Below, one piece after another: positions 50,384-58,760 of a stretch of 64,000 bases of DNA; position 1 is the stretch's first letter; each line of letters begins with the position of its first letter. The position numbers and the translations under genes are program-made. This stretch comes from Paractinoplanes bogorensis. Lineage in GTDB: Bacteria; Actinomycetota; Actinomycetes; Mycobacteriales; Micromonosporaceae. The DNA is taken from positions 124,001-188,000 of the forward strand of contig NZ_JAHKKG010000014.1 of the NCBI RefSeq assembly GCF_018829635.1, read 5' to 3'. The notes beneath the pieces were generated by a model, which searched no databases, was not told where the DNA came from, and was given only the letters and a program-made list of their open reading frames with translations.

Positions 50384-51803
50384 CCTCCAGGTCGTCGTGC
50401 CACAGCTCGTACGGCTCGCCCCGGCGCTTCGCGTGATACATGGCCACGTCGGCCCGGTGCAGCACGTCGTCCGGGCTGTCGGCCCCCGGGGCGCTGACCG
50501 CCACGCCGATGCTGGCCCCGATCAGTGGTGTCAGGGCCTCGCTGATCCGCCGGGCCACGCCGGCCGCCTCGTCCTCGCCGGCCACGCTGCGCAGGATCAC
50601 CGCGAACTCGTCGCCGCCGAGCCGCCCGGCCAGGTCGTCCCCGCGTACGGCGCGGCGCATCGCCTCGGCCACCGCCACCAGCAACTGGTCGCCGGCCTGG
50701 TGCCCGAGCGTGTCGTTGATCGGTTTGAAGCCGTTCAGGTCGATCAGCAGCACCCCGACCGCCCGGCCGGCGCGCCCGGCCCGGTACAGGGCCGAGGCCA
50801 GCTCCCGGTGCAGGCGGGCCCGGTTGGCGATCCCGGTCAGCGCGTCGGTGGACGCGGCCTCGTCGCTCTCGTTCTGGGCCAGCATCTGCCGCACCACGAC
50901 GATCGCGGTGATGCCCATGCTGCCGAGCACCAGCCCGGTCCACGGGAACAGCTGCCCCTGCCGCACGGTGGCCACCGCCATCAGCGCGTATCCGATGCCG
51001 ATCGCGATGTAGGGCAGCTTGGTGGCCAGCCCGCCGCGCCGGAGGTCGGCGTCGCCGGCCCCACGCGACCGGCGGCCCTGCTCGACGGCGCCGCTCGCCA
51101 GCATCCAGTGCATGGTCAGCCAGCACGCGAACTGCCAGGGCGTCCGGACCACCAGCGTCTCGTGGGCCTGGCTGTAACCCAGGTAGGCGTCCCCCACGAA
51201 CAGCGCGAACACGCCGGTGCCGAGCATCAGCAGCGGGCGCCGGGCGGCCCGGTCGGTGCCCCGCATCAGCACCCGGGCAAAGGCGAACAACACCAGAAGA
51301 TCCACGACCGGGTACGCGGCGGCGGCGATCACCACCCGCACCGACGCCCCGCCCGGAGCCAGGGCCGGCCCGATCACGATGTACCAGAGCACCATCGAGG
51401 CCCCGAGCGCGACCGTGATCGAGTCGAGGACGGCCTTCCAGCGCTCGCGGCGGGTCGCCTCGGGCAGCGGATGTGACTGCAAGGCGACGAACAGCGTCAG
51501 CGCGAACGCCATGTGGGCGGCGTCGCCCGGCTGCGGGAAGGGCCGGGCCCCGGTCAGAAAGAGGAAGAGCAGCGGCACCGAGAGGGCAAGACACTGCGCG
51601 GCCGTCAGAATCCACCACGTACGGCGGATCGCCGCGTCCTGCGTCCGGTCGCGGGCGGCCCGGACCGACCACACAACAGCGACGATCCCCATCGCGATCA
51701 TGACGGGCCCGGTGACGTGGTCGACCGGTACGGCCTGGGTGGCAGCGGCAACGACGATGCCCGCCATGGTGACCGCGTAGGCCACGCACAAGGCCACCAG
51801 CAC
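50361..51803 (-). CDS. Membrane-bound diguanylate cyclase (GGDEF)
   Basis: A 480-residue protein. About nine helices make an N-terminal membrane sensor (LVALCVAYAVTMAGIVVAAA; VVIAAAAYPVVDLLVLFAFA; IAIGIGYALMAVATVRQG). The GGDEF domain starts STDALTGIANRARLHRELAS, has LLIDLNGFKPINDTLGHQAG and an intact GRLGGDEFAVIL active site; it ends DVLHRADVAMYHAKRRG. No EAL domain is present, so it should only make c-di-GMP, which in actinomycetes controls development. Its 3' end overlaps the FHA gene in antisense by 23 bp. Confidence 0.92.
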   Translation of the reverse strand: MLVALCVAYAVTMAGIVVAAATQAVPVDHVTGPVMIAMGIVAVVWSVRAARDRTQDAAIRRTWWILTAAQCLALSVPLLFLFLTGARPFPQPGDAAHMAFALTLFVALQSHPLPEATRRERWKAVLDSITVALGASMVLWYIVIGPALAPGGASVRVVIAAAAYPVVDLLVLFAFARVLMRGTDRAARRPLLMLGTGVFALFVGDAYLGYSQAHETLVVRTPWQFACWLTMHWMLASGAVEQGRRSRGAGDADLRRGGLATKLPYIAIGIGYALMAVATVRQGQLFPWTGLVLGSMGITAIVVVRQMLAQNESDEAASTDALTGIANRARLHRELASALYRAGRAGRAVGVLLIDLNGFKPINDTLGHQAGDQLLVAVAEAMRRAVRGDDLAGRLGGDEFAVILRSVAGEDEAAGVARRISEALTPLIGASIGVAVSAPGADSPDDVLHRADVAMYHAKRRGEPYELWHDDLEVSPPSAA

Positions 51804-51927
51804 GCCCGCTCCTCACCGCAGAGACTCCCCAGTCTCTGTTCGGCCGCCCAAGCCGATCGCTGAACAGCGGCCCGCCCTCCCTGGGGGGACCCCCGCCACG
51901 CCAGTGTGACGATTTGTGCTGATCTTG

Positions 51928-51957
51928 GCGGGCCGGATCCGCCCGCGCTGTGGATAA
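51928..51957. other. Intergenic hairpin and perfect DnaA-box sequence
   Basis: GCGGGC (51928-51933) pairs with GCCCGC (51941-51946) around a 7-nt loop, perhaps a terminator for the MFS gene on the minus strand. Immediately after it TGTGGATAA (51949-51957) is the exact complement of the DnaA box TTATCCACA. A weaker TGTGGACAG follows at 51966-51974. They lie in the 195-bp space between the MFS gene end and the GGDEF gene start. Confidence 0.5.
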
Positions 51958-51998
51958 GCCGTGCCTGTGGACAGCGCCGATGGGTGCAGCGGGACGGC

Positions 51999-53378
51999 CT
52001 AGGATGCGCGGCCGGCGACGACGTTTCCTGCTGTGCGGGGCAGCCGGAAGGCCTCGATGGCGGGTAGCGCCAGCAGCACGGCGAGCGCCAGGAAAGCGAC
52101 CCGGAACGGCGTCTGCGCGTCGTCCGTGAAGGTGCCGCCGAAGCGTACGAGAAGTGCTCCCAGAGCCACGCCCAAACCGGCGCCTAATTCCTGGACCGTT
52201 GACATCAGGGTGTTGGCGCTGGTCATCCGGGCCGGGGGGACGTCGGCGAACGCGGACGTGTTGTAGGTGGTGAAGCCGGTGGAGCGGAAGACGCCGCTGA
52301 GCAGCAGGACGAGCAGGATCAGGAGCAGTGGGGTCGACGGGCCCAGGAAGGCGATGCCCACCAGGCACGCCGCCGAGGCGACGATCGAGCCGAGCATGAC
52401 CGTGCGGATGCCGAAGCGGCGCATCAGCGGGGTGGTAGCCGGTTTGATGCCGATGTTGCCGGCGAACAACGCGATCACCACCAGGCCGGCCTGGGCCGCG
52501 GTCCAGCCGAAGACGAGCTGGAACAGCAGCGGCAGCAGGAACGGGATCGCCGTGATGACCGCGCGGAACAGGGAACCGCCGAGGGCCGTCGCGCGGTAGG
52601 TGCGTACGCGCAAAATGCTCAGGTCGACCAGCGGCTGAGGGGCCCGCAGCAGGTGGAAAGTGGCGGCGCCCAGCGTGACCCCGGCAAACACGAGCAGGGC
52701 GATCGCCACCGGCCAGGGCGGATGCGGCCCGGCCACCGTCTCGAGCCCGGCCACCAGGGCCGCCGTCCCGGCCGCGATCATCAGGAAGCCGCGCCGGTCG
52801 AGCGGGCGGGGCTCGTCGGCGCGCATGTCCGGGACCAGCCTGCGGGCCAGCACCAGCGCGGCCACGCCGAGCGGCACGTTGATCAGGAAGATCAGACGCC
52901 AGCTTGCGTACGTGCTCAGAATGCCCCCGAGCGCAGGCGCGAGCAGCGGTGCGGCCAGGGCGGGCCACGTCAGGTAGGCGATCGCGCGCACCAGGTCGGT
53001 CTTGGCCGTGGTGCGGATGACCACCAGCCGCCCGACCGGGACCATGAGTGCGCCGCCGACACCCTGCAGCACCCTGGTCCCGACCAGCATCGGCAGGTTC
53101 TGCGCGGCGGCGCAGCCGATCGAGGCCAGCGTGAAGACGATCAGCGCGACGGCGAAGACCCGGCGGGCGCCGTAGCGTTCGGTCAGCCAGCCGCTGATCG
53201 GGATCAGCACGGCCAGGGTGAGCAGGTAGGCCGTGATCGCCACATGGACGGAGACCGGGGTGACCCCGAGGTCCTCGGCGATGTGCGGTGCCGCCGGGGC
53301 GATCACCGTCGCGTCGAGGATCTCCATGAAGAACGCGCCCGCGACCAGCAGCGCGAGACCCCGAGCCTTACCGTCCAT
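51999..53378 (-). CDS. MFS multidrug exporter (DHA2/EmrB-like)
   Basis: A 459-residue major facilitator with 12-14 helices. TM1 carries FFMEILDATVIAPAAPHIAE (the DHA2-type D-xTIVN-like motif), followed by GWLTERYGARRVFAVALIVF (motif A) and GTRVLQGVGGALMVPVGRLV (motif C-like region). The second half begins at YRATALGGSLFRAVITAIPF. Proton-driven export of drugs or metabolites is expected. The ATG at 53378 starts directly before TM1. It is a single gene, downstream of the phosphoesterase gene on the same strand (27-bp gap). Confidence 0.9.
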   Translation of the reverse strand: MDGKARGLALLVAGAFFMEILDATVIAPAAPHIAEDLGVTPVSVHVAITAYLLTLAVLIPISGWLTERYGARRVFAVALIVFTLASIGCAAAQNLPMLVGTRVLQGVGGALMVPVGRLVVIRTTAKTDLVRAIAYLTWPALAAPLLAPALGGILSTYASWRLIFLINVPLGVAALVLARRLVPDMRADEPRPLDRRGFLMIAAGTAALVAGLETVAGPHPPWPVAIALLVFAGVTLGAATFHLLRAPQPLVDLSILRVRTYRATALGGSLFRAVITAIPFLLPLLFQLVFGWTAAQAGLVVIALFAGNIGIKPATTPLMRRFGIRTVMLGSIVASAACLVGIAFLGPSTPLLLILLVLLLSGVFRSTGFTTYNTSAFADVPPARMTSANTLMSTVQELGAGLGVALGALLVRFGGTFTDDAQTPFRVAFLALAVLLALPAIEAFRLPRTAGNVVAGRAS

Positions 53379-53405
53379 GCAGCGATCATCGGCCCGCCAC
53401 CCTGG

Positions 53406-55199
53406 TCAGCGGTAGTGGCCACCCGGCAGGAACTGGGCCGGCCGGAGCGCCCGCCCGGTGATCCGGACGTCGCCGATCCAGCCGTAGAAGCCCTGGCCGT
53501 ACTTCAGGTCGAACGAGGTCGCGCCGATCACGAACGGCCGGCCGACGGTGGCGATGCCCTGCGCCGGCTGGGTCGGGTTGCGCGCGATCTTCGAGCCGTT
53601 GACGTAGACGATCGACCGCTGCCCGTCGTTGACCACCGCCAGGTGCTGCCACACGCCGGTCGGCAGGGCGTGGCTCCACGAGGTCGGGTTGTGGTCGCCC
53701 ACCTCGGAATAGAGCACGTACTGCAGGAAGCGCTCGCCCGAGATGTTGAGGCTGCAGGTGGGTTCGAGGTCGGACCAGCCGCTGTGCTTCCCGGCGTCGC
53801 CCGCGCGGCCCTCCCAGCTGAGGATGCCCATCCACGCGTGGTCGCCGACGAACGGCTCGGGCAGCTTCACGAACGCCTCGATCGTGTAGCCGTCGAGGAA
53901 CTTCGCGCTGTTGATCGGGGCGTTGTCGGCCGTACGGAGGGTCGCGCCCCGGTCCGGGCCCTTGCCACCGTCGAAGCGCAGGCTGGCGTGGGCCGGGGCG
54001 CCGACGTGGTGATCCCCGGACACCGTGAGCGTGTCGGCGGTGCTGTTCGCGAGACGCCGTACGGTCAAATGGTTGCCCTTGCCGCTCAGGTCCCGGATCG
54101 TGGCGCCGTCACTGACGCTCAGACCGGCCTGGTCGAACCGCCAGTACGCGGCGGTGTGGCGGTCGACCACGGAGGCGGCCGGACGGGGCGCGGGCTTGGG
54201 CGCAGGGAACCGGGCGTCGAAGTCGAACTCGAGGCTGAAGCGGTCGACGTCCCCGGTCAGCTCGATCGTCTCGGACTCGAGCGGGGTGCGCTTGTCCGGG
54301 TCCTTGGCCAGGAACCAGGGCGCGAACGTCTCGACGTCGATCCGGTTGCGGCCCAGATCGAAGTGGTAGAGCCGGATCATCGCCGCGCCGCCGTAGTAGC
54401 GGTCCTGGTAGTTGGTGATGTGGACGTGGACGTCGTTGCCCTTGGCGTTCTTCAGGACCGTGCGCCCGGGCGGCCAGTAGTGCCCGTTCAGGGTCAGGAA
54501 GATCTGGTCGTTGTCCTTGATCAGGTTGTCCCAGAGCCGCTGACCGTTGCCCGAGAGCGAGGCCTTCCCCGAGTCATCGGCGTACGCGAGGTCGTGCGTG
54601 GTGACGATCGCCGGGTTCTTGTGCTCCTGCAGTTTCTGCCGCGCCCACTCCAGGCCGCTGTCCGAGATGCGCCAGTCGAGGGCGAGGATCAGCCACTGAC
54701 GCCCGGCCGCGTCGAGCAGGTGGGCGCTGTTGTAGCCGTCCTTCGACGTACCCAGGAAGGTCTTGGACTTGGCCTGCCGGTCCGGACCGAAGGTTCGCAG
54801 GTACGCGCTGTCGCCGCGCTGATCGTCCCGGGAGCCGTCGATGTCGTGGTTGCCGGCCAGGACGCTGTACGGGAGTTTGCCGTCGATCTTCGTGAAGGTC
54901 TGACCGGCCAGCACGATCTCCTGCTCGGTGCCGTGCTCGGTGACGTCGCCCAGGTGGGTCAGGAAGGCGATGTTGTCGTCGGCGCGCTGCTGGAGCAGGT
55001 AGGCGAACGTCTCCTTGAGCGGCGCCGGGTCGGAGCTGTCGGCGTCGAACAGATACTGGGTGTCGGGCAGCACGGCGAGCGCGAACCGCGGGTCGTCCGC
55101 GTCGAACCTGGCCGGCGCGGCTTCGGCCGGCGCGCTTCCGGCGGCCGTCGTGATCACAGTCGCGGCCGCGGCCGCTTTGAAAAGATTCCTTCGTTCCAC
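53406..55199 (-). CDS. Secreted metallophosphoesterase with C-terminal LamG domain
   Basis: A 597-residue exported enzyme. The N-terminus ERRNLFKAAAAATVITTAAG is a twin-arginine-type signal. The calcineurin-like phosphoesterase domain (about 40-300) has the metal ligands in LAVLPDTQYLF, THLGDVTEHG, LAGNHDIDG, THDLAYADD and LNGHYWPPG. Residues about 395-590 form a concanavalin A/LamG-like domain (YTIEAFVKLPEPFVGDHAWM; GVWQHLAVVNDGQRSIVYVN). The GTG at 55199 follows a CATATT box by 7 nt and looks leaderless; a TTG three codons earlier is possible. It probably cleaves extracellular phosphoesters while binding a glycan. Confidence 0.88.
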   Translation of the reverse strand: MERRNLFKAAAAATVITTAAGSAPAEAAPARFDADDPRFALAVLPDTQYLFDADSSDPAPLKETFAYLLQQRADDNIAFLTHLGDVTEHGTEQEIVLAGQTFTKIDGKLPYSVLAGNHDIDGSRDDQRGDSAYLRTFGPDRQAKSKTFLGTSKDGYNSAHLLDAAGRQWLILALDWRISDSGLEWARQKLQEHKNPAIVTTHDLAYADDSGKASLSGNGQRLWDNLIKDNDQIFLTLNGHYWPPGRTVLKNAKGNDVHVHITNYQDRYYGGAAMIRLYHFDLGRNRIDVETFAPWFLAKDPDKRTPLESETIELTGDVDRFSLEFDFDARFPAPKPAPRPAASVVDRHTAAYWRFDQAGLSVSDGATIRDLSGKGNHLTVRRLANSTADTLTVSGDHHVGAPAHASLRFDGGKGPDRGATLRTADNAPINSAKFLDGYTIEAFVKLPEPFVGDHAWMGILSWEGRAGDAGKHSGWSDLEPTCSLNISGERFLQYVLYSEVGDHNPTSWSHALPTGVWQHLAVVNDGQRSIVYVNGSKIARNPTQPAQGIATVGRPFVIGATSFDLKYGQGFYGWIGDVRITGRALRPAQFLPGGHYR

Positions 55200-55240
55200 G
55201 CCCGTCAATATGTCGGGCGTGGCGCAACAGCGGGCAAACG

Positions 55241-55807
55241 CTAGGCGGCGTTCCAGGTATCGATGGCCGGACGGCCGTGATCGAAGCCGAGGATCGACAG
55301 CGTCGCCGTGCCCAGCTTGAGACGCCCGCCGCCCTCGGTCGGCATCTCGATCCAGCGGGCCCCGGTCACTCGCAACGCATGACCGTGCCCGATCAGCGCG
55401 ACGTCACCGCGGTCGAGCAGCTCGCGGGCATGGGCCAGAACCCGGTCGATGCGCTCGCCGATCTGCTCCGGGCTCTCGCCGCCGGGCGCGCCGTCGCGGA
55501 AGAGCCACCAGCCCGGATTCGTCTCGTGGATCGTGGCCGAGGTGATGCCCTCGTATTCGCCGTAGTTCCACTCGGCCAGATCTTCGGTGGTCTCGGTGAC
55601 CGTCAGCCCGGCCAGCTCGGCGGTGCGCAGGGCGCGCCGGCGCGGGCTCGAGATGACGGCCACGAAGTCGCGGTCCTTGATGCGGGCGGCGACGGCACGG
55701 GCCTGGCGCTCGCCCTCGGCGGTCAGATCGAGGTCCGTGTACGACGTGTGCTTGCCGTTCGCGCTCCACTCGGTCTGCCCGTGCCGAATCAGGACGATCT
55801 CGCCCAT
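55241..55807 (-). CDS. Histidine phosphatase (phosphoglycerate mutase-like)
   Basis: A 188-residue branch-1 histidine phosphatase. The RHG motif is at residues 8-10 (IVLIRHGQTEWSANGKHTSY); further conserved parts are ISSPRRRALRTAELAG, LAEWNYGEYEGITSATIHE (acid/base Glu) and VALIGHGHALRVTGARWIE (second His). The substrate is probably a small phosphomonoester. The ATG at 55807 has AAGGGG about 6 nt upstream, embedded in a series of A-tracts. It is a single gene. Confidence 0.9.
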   Translation of the reverse strand: MGEIVLIRHGQTEWSANGKHTSYTDLDLTAEGERQARAVAARIKDRDFVAVISSPRRRALRTAELAGLTVTETTEDLAEWNYGEYEGITSATIHETNPGWWLFRDGAPGGESPEQIGERIDRVLAHARELLDRGDVALIGHGHALRVTGARWIEMPTEGGGRLKLGTATLSILGFDHGRPAIDTWNAA

Positions 55808-55843
55808 TTTTGTGCCCCTTTTTCACGCTTTTTTATGCTTTTT
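55807..55843 (-). promoter_or_regulatory. Phased A-tracts directly before the phosphatase start
   Basis: On the minus strand four A-tracts lie at 55843-55839 (A5), 55834-55829 (A6), 55823-55819 (A5) and 55811-55807 (A5, running into the ATG). Their centres are about 9.5, 10.5 and 12 bp apart, close to the helical repeat, which predicts intrinsic DNA bending. Such homopolymer runs are rare in this GC-rich sequence. Confidence 0.65.
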
Positions 55844-55916
55844 GAGCAGCCACCGCCTCCCCCACCCGCCCTGGGAGTGGTGGAGACATTACGCGCTGTC
55901 AAGCCTGCTCGGCGGG

Positions 55917-55925
55917 TTATCCACA
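55917..55925 (+). other. Perfect DnaA-box sequence in intergenic DNA
   Basis: TTATCCACA matches the DnaA box exactly. It is between the histidine phosphatase start and the FMN reductase end. A second perfect copy in inverse orientation is at 51949-51957, about 4 kb away. A single box does not make an origin. Confidence 0.45.
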
Positions 55926-55933
55926 GGGCCGGA

Positions 55934-56524
55934 CTACCCCAGCAGATCCTTGAAATCCACGGTCAGCGCGAACGGATCCACCACCGAAACCGGCTCCCGC
56001 CGCGCCACCTCGGCCGCCAGCTCCCCCGCCGCCCGCCGGATCCGCGACCCGAGCAGCCCGTCCGCCGAGTCCGCACCCCAGTCATCGCTGGCCGCGAACA
56101 CCGCCGTCGGCACCACCACCGCGTGCAGATAGGCGAACATCGGCCGCAACGCATGCTCCAGCGCCAGCGAGTGCCGCGCCGTCCCCGCCGTGGCCGCGAT
56201 CAGCACCGGCTTGTCGACCAGCGCTTCCTTGTCGACCACGTCGAAGAACGACTTGAACAGTCCGCTGTAGCTGGCCGTGAAGATCGGCGTCACCGCGATC
56301 AGCCCGTCCGCGCCCGCCACCGCGTCCAGGGCTTCCTTGAGCGGCCCCGGCGGGAACCCGGTCAGCAGATGGTTGGCAATGTCGTGAGCCAGGTCGCGGA
56401 GCTCGATCACCGTGACGGTGAAGTCGCCTTCGGCGGTCACGGCGGCGGCCAGCTGGTCGGCCAGCAGCCGCGTGGACGACGGCTGGCTCAGACCGGCGGA
56501 GACGACAACCAGATTGCGGGTCAT
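55934..56524 (-). CDS. CE1759-family FMN reductase
   Basis: A 196-residue flavodoxin-fold NAD(P)H:FMN reductase. LVVVSAGLSQPSSTRLLADQ is the FMN phosphate loop; DGLIAVTPIFTASYSGLFKS and AATAGTARHSLALEHALRPM are the isoalloxazine-site loops typical of the CE1759 group. Its start overlaps the stop of the LLM oxidoreductase by 4 bp (ATGA). It would supply reduced FMN to that partner, a standard two-component monooxygenase arrangement. Confidence 0.88.
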   Translation of the reverse strand: MTRNLVVVSAGLSQPSSTRLLADQLAAAVTAEGDFTVTVIELRDLAHDIANHLLTGFPPGPLKEALDAVAGADGLIAVTPIFTASYSGLFKSFFDVVDKEALVDKPVLIAATAGTARHSLALEHALRPMFAYLHAVVVPTAVFAASDDWGADSADGLLGSRIRRAAGELAAEVARREPVSVVDPFALTVDFKDLLG

Positions 56525-57606
56525 GCGGCGACCTCCTGGCGAGCGGCGAGCATCGAGGCGTGAGTGGGCGCGTCCGGCACGTGCGCCGGCTTCAGCGAGT
56601 CGAATTCCTTCCGCAGTACGGGGACGACCTCCGACCCGAGCAGGTCCAGCTGCTCGAGCACGGTCTTGACCGGCAGTCCCGCGTGGTCGAGCAGGAACAA
56701 CTGACGCTGGTAGTCGCCCACGTACTCGCGGAAGCCCAGCGTGCGGTCGATGACCTGCTGCGGGCTGCCGACGGTCAGCGGCGTCTCGCGGGTGAAGTCC
56801 TCGAGCGACGGACCGTGCCCGTACACGGGAGCGTTGTCGAAGTAGGGCCGGAACTCCTTCACCGCGTCCTGGCTGTTCTTGCGCATGAAGACCTGGCCGC
56901 CGAGGCCGACGATGGCCTGGTCGGGGTCGCCGTGCCCGTAGTGGGCGAAACGCTCGCGGTAGAGGGCGACCATGCGCTGGGTGTGCGACGCGGGCCAGAA
57001 GATGTGGTTGGCGAAGAAGCCGTCACCGTAGAAGGCGGCCTGCTCGGCGATCTCGGGGCTGCGGATCGAGCCGTGCCAGACGAACGGCGGGATCTCGTCG
57101 AGGGGGCGCGGCGTCGAGGTGAACGACTGCAGCGGCGTCCGGAACTTGCCCTGCCAGTCGACGGTGTGCTCGCGCCACAGCTTGTGCAGCAGGGCGTAGT
57201 TCTCGACGGCGAGCGGGATGCCGGCCCGGATGTCCTTGCCGAACCAGGGGTAGACCGGCCCGGTGTTGCCGCGGCCCATCATCAGGTCGACGCGGCCCCC
57301 GGACAGGTGCTGCAGCATGGCGAAGTCCTCGGCGATCTTCACCGGGTCGTTGGTGGTGATCAGCGTGGTCGCGGTGGACAGCTGCAGCGTCGACGTCTGC
57401 GCGGCGATGTAGGCGAGCGTCGTGGTCGGCGAGGATGAGAAGAACGGCTCGTTGTGGTGCTCGCCGAGCGCGAAGACGTCGAGGCCGACCTCCTCGGCGT
57501 GCTTGGCGATGGTGACGATGTTCTTGATGCGCTCAGCCTCGGACGGCGTCTGCCCGGTGGTCGGGTCGGTCGTGATGTCGCTGACGCTGAAGATTCCGAA
57601 CTGCAT
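56521..57606 (-). CDS. CE1758-family LLM-class flavin-dependent oxidoreductase
   Basis: A 361-residue luciferase-like TIM barrel. Segments include GLDVFALGEHHNEPFFSSSP, LQLSTATTLITTNDPVKIAE, MLQHLSGGRVDLMMGRGNTG and EIPPFVWHGSIRSPEIAEQA, typical of the LLM family. The ATG at 57606 has CAGGAG upstream. On the minus strand a consensus-like -10 TACAAT (57674-57669) lies about 60 bp before the start. With the coupled FMN reductase it forms a two-component monooxygenase of unknown substrate. Confidence 0.9.
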   Translation of the reverse strand: MQFGIFSVSDITTDPTTGQTPSEAERIKNIVTIAKHAEEVGLDVFALGEHHNEPFFSSSPTTTLAYIAAQTSTLQLSTATTLITTNDPVKIAEDFAMLQHLSGGRVDLMMGRGNTGPVYPWFGKDIRAGIPLAVENYALLHKLWREHTVDWQGKFRTPLQSFTSTPRPLDEIPPFVWHGSIRSPEIAEQAAFYGDGFFANHIFWPASHTQRMVALYRERFAHYGHGDPDQAIVGLGGQVFMRKNSQDAVKEFRPYFDNAPVYGHGPSLEDFTRETPLTVGSPQQVIDRTLGFREYVGDYQRQLFLLDHAGLPVKTVLEQLDLLGSEVVPVLRKEFDSLKPAHVPDAPTHASMLAARQEVAA

Positions 57607-57918
57607 GACCCGCTCCTGTTGTTCTCGACTGCCCTCGACAACGCTGCCGATCGGCCGAGTATTTCAAAATTGTAGGATCCTGCCTGCGGCGCGGGTCACA
57701 CCCCGCGTTGCCGACAGATTTCCGGCACGCGACATGGACGAAAAGCGCGGAAAGTCATCCGAACGCGCCCGAGAGGCGTATCGCTATAGACAGGATCAGT
57801 GTCCTAATGTGCAACCCTGCAACGGCGGACAGTTGGAAGATGCGGAGTTACCGGGCCGCAACTTAGAGTTGTGGTACCCGCCGGACGTGTCGACTGCTGA
57901 ACGCCGGAAGGAAAGCTC
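57607..57918. other. 312-bp divergent control region
   Basis: It separates the LLM oxidoreductase (minus) from the methyltransferase operon (plus). The minus-strand TACAAT at 57674-57669 is the best promoter element. Nearer the operon, CAACT-TAG-AGTTG (about 57860-57872) is a short inverted repeat, and GGAAGGAAAG precedes the GTG at 57919. I see no clear -35/-10 pair on the plus strand and no gene or RNA here. Confidence 0.5.
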
Positions 57919-58701
57919 GTGACCGACGAGATCGACGAGGAAACCGTGTTCACGCGGACCGGCACCGTGCCGGCTCCGCCGGTCGGCAACGCCGACGTGA
58001 ACTGGGACGAGTTCGACTCGCAGGCCTACTTCCAGCACAACTACGGCGAGCTCCGGCGCGACGACGCCCGCATCATCGAGATCATCGCCAACTTCTTCCA
58101 GACCGCCATCCCCAAGCGGCTGGGCCGCGCGATCGACGTCGGCAGCGGCACCAACCTCTATCCGGCCCTCACGATGCTGCCCTACTCCTCCCGGGTGACA
58201 CTCTTCGAGCGGGCTTTCACCAACCGCGCGTGGTTGTCCCACGAACTGGAGGAGCCGAACGGCTCCTGGAAGTACTTCTGGGACGCGATCGCGAGCGGCC
58301 GGCTTCCGTACGCGAACATCGGCGACCCGATCGACGTGCTGCACAGCCGGGCCGACGTGACCCGGGGCAACATCTTCAGCCTGGAAGAGGACCGGTACGA
58401 CATGGGCACGATGTTCTTCGTGGCCGAGTCGATCACCACCCGGATCGACGAGTTCGAGCGGGCCGCCCGCCTGTTCGTCAACTCGCTGCACCGTAACGCC
58501 CCGTTCGCCGCCGCCTTCATGCGTGACTCGTCCGGCTATCTGGTCGGCAACCAGTTCTTTCCGGCCTGCTCGATCACCGAGGTCGAGGTGGCCCGGGCCC
58601 TTGCCCCGGTTGCGCGCAACCTTCACATTGAACTGGTGGAGAGCAACGACCTTCGCGAGGGGTACGGCGGCATGATGGTCGCCACCGGACGGAAGAAGTA
58701 G
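57919..58701 (+). CDS. SCO2525-family SAM-dependent methyltransferase
   Basis: A 260-residue class I methyltransferase of the NNMT/PNMT-like group and first gene of the SCO2522-2525-type operon. Pattern: VNWDEFDSQAYFQHNYGELR, then IPKRLGRAIDVGSGTNLYPA (motif I), SRVTLFERAFTNRAWLSHEL, and YDMGTMFFVAESITTRIDEF. The C-terminus (FFPACSITEVEVARALAP) completes the fold. The GTG at 57919 has GGAAGGAAAG upstream. I recognise the family from its conserved neighbourhood in Streptomyces and Actinoplanes; the methyl acceptor is unknown and may be a small amine or a partner protein. Confidence 0.85.
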   Translation: MTDEIDEETVFTRTGTVPAPPVGNADVNWDEFDSQAYFQHNYGELRRDDARIIEIIANFFQTAIPKRLGRAIDVGSGTNLYPALTMLPYSSRVTLFERAFTNRAWLSHELEEPNGSWKYFWDAIASGRLPYANIGDPIDVLHSRADVTRGNIFSLEEDRYDMGTMFFVAESITTRIDEFERAARLFVNSLHRNAPFAAAFMRDSSGYLVGNQFFPACSITEVEVARALAPVARNLHIELVESNDLREGYGGMMVATGRKK

Positions 58702-58760
58702 CCCTCCACATCAGAGCAAGCGGCACACAGGCCCACGGACGGGTAGGTGACGGCGCAGAA

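Noticed and set aside
51949..55925. Chromosomal origin of replication
   Set aside because: Only two perfect DnaA boxes 4 kb apart, no box cluster and no dnaA, dnaN or recF genes.
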